A stretch of 64,000 bases of DNA from Puccinia triticina. Taxonomy: Eukaryota; Basidiomycota; Pucciniomycetes; Pucciniales; Pucciniaceae. The position numbers and the translations under genes were made by a program. The stretch lies in NCBI RefSeq assembly GCF_026914185.1, contig NC_070564.1:310001-374000 (forward strand), in the 5' to 3' direction. Each line of letters starts with the position of its first letter. The first letter of the stretch is position 1. The notes under the pieces are model-generated. The model ran no database searches and had not been told where the DNA came from. It saw nothing but the letters and a program-made list of their open reading frames with translations. Below, one piece after another: positions 60,261 through 64,000 of the stretch.

Positions 60261-61504
60261 TATCATTCACATTTGCACGTCACATTTTCATCTTTTCACC
60301 ACTACTCCTACTCTCCTCCTCATAACCTACAGGTACAAGTAGTCAGTCTAATATTATACTATGAAAGCCACACTTTTCTTCTTTTTCTTAGTGTTACACT
60401 CATCCCCAGAAGTATTAGTCAGGAAGGCAGCTCTCATATCAGCATCCTTGGGATAGCTTACATTAGTACTAGTGTAGTTATACATTTGCCTTCCCAGCTC
60501 TATTCTCCCATTTTAGTAGTTCCACAAAGCTATCATTTTTGTGATCCTTTTTCCACTCAAGCTTTTATGGACTGCCACATCACCACACTGCCTACAGTCT
60601 GACACCATAGGAGCTCCATAACACAAATTCCAGTGGGGGTAGCACCATTTTTCTTGTAGATTGACCATCTTACATCTTTTACCCAACCATTTTCCATTAA
60701 TGTTCTTCTATGTGTAGTATTATTTCATCACAGGTACCTTTTTTTCCATGTGTATGGGTCAACAACATGGTGTTGATTGCTCTAATAACTTGGTCATTAA
60801 GTAGCACCACCTGTTAGTCAAGAATTCCACACTGCAGGCCTACTGTATCCAGACCAATCAAAATAATTGGCCATGGGACAGTAGGAGTGGTGCAAATATG
60901 TGAGGAAAAGTGTTAAAACAATTTGTGCCTGGCGGTTTGAAGGTTGACACAAGTGAACTATGGCCGCGTGAAGAGGCCAGACTTGAGTGTGTGGAATCCC
61001 GTCAGGCCTTTCAATTGGCCATGCTTGCGGTTATGGCAAACTTGGGGGCAAGAACCACTTAGGAGAGGTTCTTTCATGCGCCCATGAGGATGTACCTTTG
61101 TTTCTGTTTCCTTATTTTTGATTGCAAAGAAATTCTAGCAAGCTGGTCTCATTGGAGTCGCTGCAATTAACTTGCTTTACTATGATCACACCACCTTATT
61201 CTTCCGGCGTGATCACTCCACTTGCAGACTCGCGAGGTAAAAATGAGTCATTATTATCACCTGAGCTCTGATTCAAACCCGCGCTCCCAGGGGGAATTTT
61301 GTCCCATTGGGTCAGACTCAATGAATGATTAGGGTCAAGAAGTATCCCCGGCTGTCCCGGCGGCCATCAATTCCCTGACTCAAGGAAAAAAACCCGCAAG
61401 GTGTAGCTCATACAGGCTAAAACTGTATGACTGCACCCACATTTTGGCCGGGTTTCCAAAAAAGCCTTAAACCTCACTTGTCCAGCAGGTGGGCACTCCG
61501 CAAC
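60261..61504. other. no gene recognised; possible short coding relic at 60925-61061
   Basis: A plus-strand stretch near 60925-61061 reads as a coherent peptide (VDTSELWPREEARLECVESR and LAMLAVMANLGARTT) ending at TAG. It could be an old exon or transposon fragment. The rest shows no supported feature. Confidence 0.3.
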
Positions 61505-61954
61505 CAACAGTGGGTCAGCTACGCCACCATAGCTGTTAGCATAGCGTAGCGCAGCGCAAATGCGCTATTTTTTAGCGTAGTGTTAGCGCAATTGCGCGCA
61601 TCTGCGCTGACGCTACGCGCACAGGGTGCAAAGCTATTTTAGCTTTTAGCATAGCGTTAGCGCAGATTCGCGCAATGGCGCTAACGCTTAGCACGCAGGG
61701 CGCAAAAGAGTGTTCGCTACGCTGCGCTACAGCGCTTTTCGAGGCAAAAAAGGCATTTTTTCCGCTAAAAGCGCCTTAGCGCAACGTAGCGCAGCGTAGC
61801 GGCTGTGGTGTAGCGCTAACGCTAAAAAAAAATTGGCGTGCTGTTAGCGCCGCGTAGCGGCGCTAAGGCTATTCAAAAAAATGCCAGCGCTTTTTGCCGC
61901 TACGCTAAACGTTAGGGCTAAAATAGCGTAGTTTAGAGTAGCGGCCCACTGTTG
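61505..61954. mobile_element. CGCTA-rich MITE, 450 bp, target duplication CCGCAAC
   Basis: The ends CAACAGTGGG and CCCACTGTTG lie between CCGCAAC copies (61498-61504 and 61955-61961). The interior is built from short AGCGTAGCGC, TTAGCGC and CGCTAAC words. It belongs with the MITE at 5006-5334 and the one split by Gypsy-1; a 7-8 bp duplication fits the hAT type. Confidence 0.83.
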
Positions 61955-61961
61955 CCGCAAC

Positions 61962-63271
61962 CACCCATCAGCAAATGACGAACACCACAAAGATGGACAA
62001 CCCGGGACCCACCATGCAAAGCGTGAGCAGGGCCGATAGAACAGCCAATGACCCCACCCCGGGGGGGGGGGGGGGTCGGCTCGTGTAGATTGTGTGTGGT
62101 TGGGTGAAGTTGTGTGGTTGTGGTTATGGCCTAACTTAGCTAATTTATCTCCTTGGGGGAGCACAGTGACCTCCAAAGGAGGGACTTCCGTGCTAATTTG
62201 ACTCCGTGGCCTGAGAGCATTTCATCTTTTGGTGGGCACCTTTTCATAATCAACCTCACACACTCGTCTCTGGATGTGTTTCCTTCTAGTTTTCATTTCT
62301 GGGACCACACAAGCAGTCGACATGTACCTACTTTTATTTTTCTCCATCCCATCAGCTGCCTTCACTATCCTGCTGTGTAAAAATTCTTATTTCCTCTTGA
62401 GCATGGCACTTGTATTCCAGGTGCTTCCACACATTAAAGCTGTATTCAATGCTGAAATATAATATGCTGTTTCAGTGACTGTGGCCCATGAGTACGTAAA
62501 ACATGTTATGACTGATTTATTTTTTTAGAAAGAGGGTAAGATCAGGGCAGCAGTATTCCACAGGGTTGTGTATGAAGGTAAGATAGGCATGTTCCAAGGG
62601 TTCTAATGTTTTTTAAATCATTTGAACTGCTGTATTTCATGCGGAATCTTTTTTGCATGAGATGTGGCAACCAATACTGGATTTGGTGTTTGAGTCTCTT
62701 TGGAGGGATGAAAACAAAAAACGGCACGATTAACAAGAAATTGAAGGATTTCACAGGTTCAAGAAGGAGATGTAAGGATTCTCCTGGATAAGCCCCTCCT
62801 TTTGCTGGGAGGCTTGGTAGTCAGCGGATAAGAAATGGCGGCACTAGAGCAAATAAAAAAAAGGTCTGATTTTCCTGATGCTCTCAGGCAAGAGGGCCAA
62901 CATAGTGGATAAGTCCCTCCTCCGCCTCCGGAGGGTCCCTGCGGGAAGACATCCCCCCTCCACATACAGAGGGACTTAGTTAAGTTTGAGTTGTGGCACT
63001 GGTTGGGCAGGGGGGGGGGGACAGGCGGTGTTGGCCAGGAATTTGGAATTCCTGCTGAGTGGCCCGCAGGTTTATAATTGTACATAATTATCCAGGCTTT
63101 TTTGAAAGATATTTGGGCCTGTAGTTGTCACAAAAACTTAAGAGATTTTGTTTTCAATCAAGTTTGGAATATATTACAATAAAACTTCAATATGTGTTTA
63201 TAATTAGGCCCTTAGGCCTTGGTGTACAGGAATACTGGCCACCTGAACAGTTCTGCTCTACTGGGGCGCAA
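61962..63271. other. no gene recognised; G-run and MITE-end fragment
   Basis: A G-run follows CCCC at 62056-62075. A second G-run lies near 63010. TTTATAATTAGGCCC near 63195 resembles the end of the element at 32201-32969. The open frames present have no domains. Confidence 0.4.
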
Positions 63272-63848
63272 TGAACGGTGAAACAGATACTATACAATAC
63301 AGTATCTTCAGATACTTATGTATTGTATCTGTTGAAAAATACAAAATTGTAAATACAAATGTATTAGGGGGTTCACAATAGGATAAAAGTAAAATTTTAG
63401 AGTCAATTTTAAGGTCTTTATCAACAAATTTTTAAAAATCTGGCAAGGTGTACAGGACTGGGTATCCCCTGAGAATCAGAGAAACATCTTTATTTTTTAA
63501 AAGGTTGTTCATAAAGGTCTTAAAATTAGCTCTAAAGTTTTATTTTTATCCTATTGTGAACCCCCCTATTGTATCTGCCTGAAGATACAATACCATAGTA
63601 TTGTGTCAATAAATTATTAAAACTTGATTTTCTTGTTTTTGGCCACTGTGGACTGTATACAGAAAAACTATCAAAAAACGTAAAAACAAAGTATCTTGTA
63701 TTGGGCTGTATTTGCAACAAGATACCAAAGTTTGAATACATTTGTATAGTATTGGTATTTGAATACAATACAAATAAATAGTATTGGGTGCAAAACAGAT
63801 ACAAATACAGGCAGATACAGATACATGTATTGTATTTGTTTCACCGTT
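63272..63848. mobile_element. MITE, 577 bp, target duplication GGCGCAA, with a nested MITE
   Basis: The ends (TG)AACGGTGAAACAGATAC and the reverse complement of AACGGTGAAACAAATAC lie between GGCGCAA copies (63265-63271 and 63849-63855). Subterminal AGATACAAATAC words repeat on both sides. A 7-8 bp duplication and subterminal repeats fit hAT. Confidence 0.85.
63367..63566. mobile_element. MITE, 200 bp, nested in the previous element; target duplication TA
   Basis: The ends GGGGGTTCACAATAGGATAAAA and the reverse complement of that sequence with one extra base are flanked by TA (63365-63366 and 63567-63568). The interior folds as a long imperfect hairpin. This is a Tc1/mariner-type (Stowaway-like) MITE. 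Confidence 0.8.
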
Positions 63849-64000
63849 GGCGCAACCAGTTGGCATGGAAACCCTACCACAAACTGGTTGGCGGGCTTGC
63901 GCTGGACGGATGCCTATCTGTTGCCCTTGGCCTGGGTGAGGCAGATGTGTTTGTCTGGGTGTTGCACTACAGTGCGCAAAAGTAAAGCCAACACCGTGTG

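Noticed and set aside
61250..61320. Possible tRNA-like segment (GGGTTTGAATC on the minus strand)
   Set aside because: The B-box-like word stands without a convincing A box or cloverleaf.

Overview
The window looks like nuclear DNA of a rust fungus (Pucciniales, Basidiomycota). The evidence is two intron-rich housekeeping genes with short, canonical GT-AG introns, set in a dense nest of LTR retrotransposons and small inverted-repeat elements, many of them inserted into one another. The lineage call is an inference from gene structure and repeat content; no marker gene fixes a species.

Layout. 1-6974: short inverted-repeat elements, a GC-rich palindromic repeat, and a PIF/Harbinger transposon (2370-6230) that landed inside an older MITE and itself carries a nested MITE. 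6975-8663: a six-exon replication factor C small subunit (yeast Rfc2 / human RFC4 type). 8664-12018: MITEs. 12024-21539: a complete Ty3/Gypsy chromovirus with 970-bp LTRs that look identical, a 5-bp target duplication and an intact 2259-residue Gag-Pol, so a very recent insertion. 22708-27666: a complete Copia element (minus strand) with only 105-bp LTRs and one intact 1512-codon frame (Copia-A). 27698-32179: relics, MITEs and a lone Copia LTR. 32180-44109: Copia-B (minus), interrupted by a 769-bp MITE in one LTR and by a second Copia element, Copia-C (36623-42141), inside its coding region. 46144-49902: an eleven-exon PRP4 (PRPF4B)-type splicing kinase. 50228-54100: a larger relative of a MITE seen at the window start, then a decayed Tc1/IS630-type transposase. 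54170-59340: a decayed minus-strand chromovirus (Gypsy-2) with two insertions. 59341-64000: no gene recognised, several MITEs.

The host genes are informational: RFC loads the PCNA clamp during DNA replication, and PRP4 kinase acts on pre-mRNA splicing. Everything else is mobile DNA at different stages of decay.

Most interesting points. (1) All three Copia elements have primer-binding sites that match tRNA anticodon arms (initiator Met, Tyr and Lys) instead of tRNA 3' ends, and all stop at the equivalent of tRNA nucleotide 40, which suggests half-tRNA priming. (2) The intact Gypsy element has a 401-codon second frame overlapping the start of Gag-Pol, an AUG-free leader, and a possible 90-nt intron that contains the Gag-Pol start codon and would join a leader reading frame to the overlapping frame. 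(3) Decay in the older elements is dominated by changes expected from CpG deamination, including loss of both aspartates of a reverse transcriptase active site.
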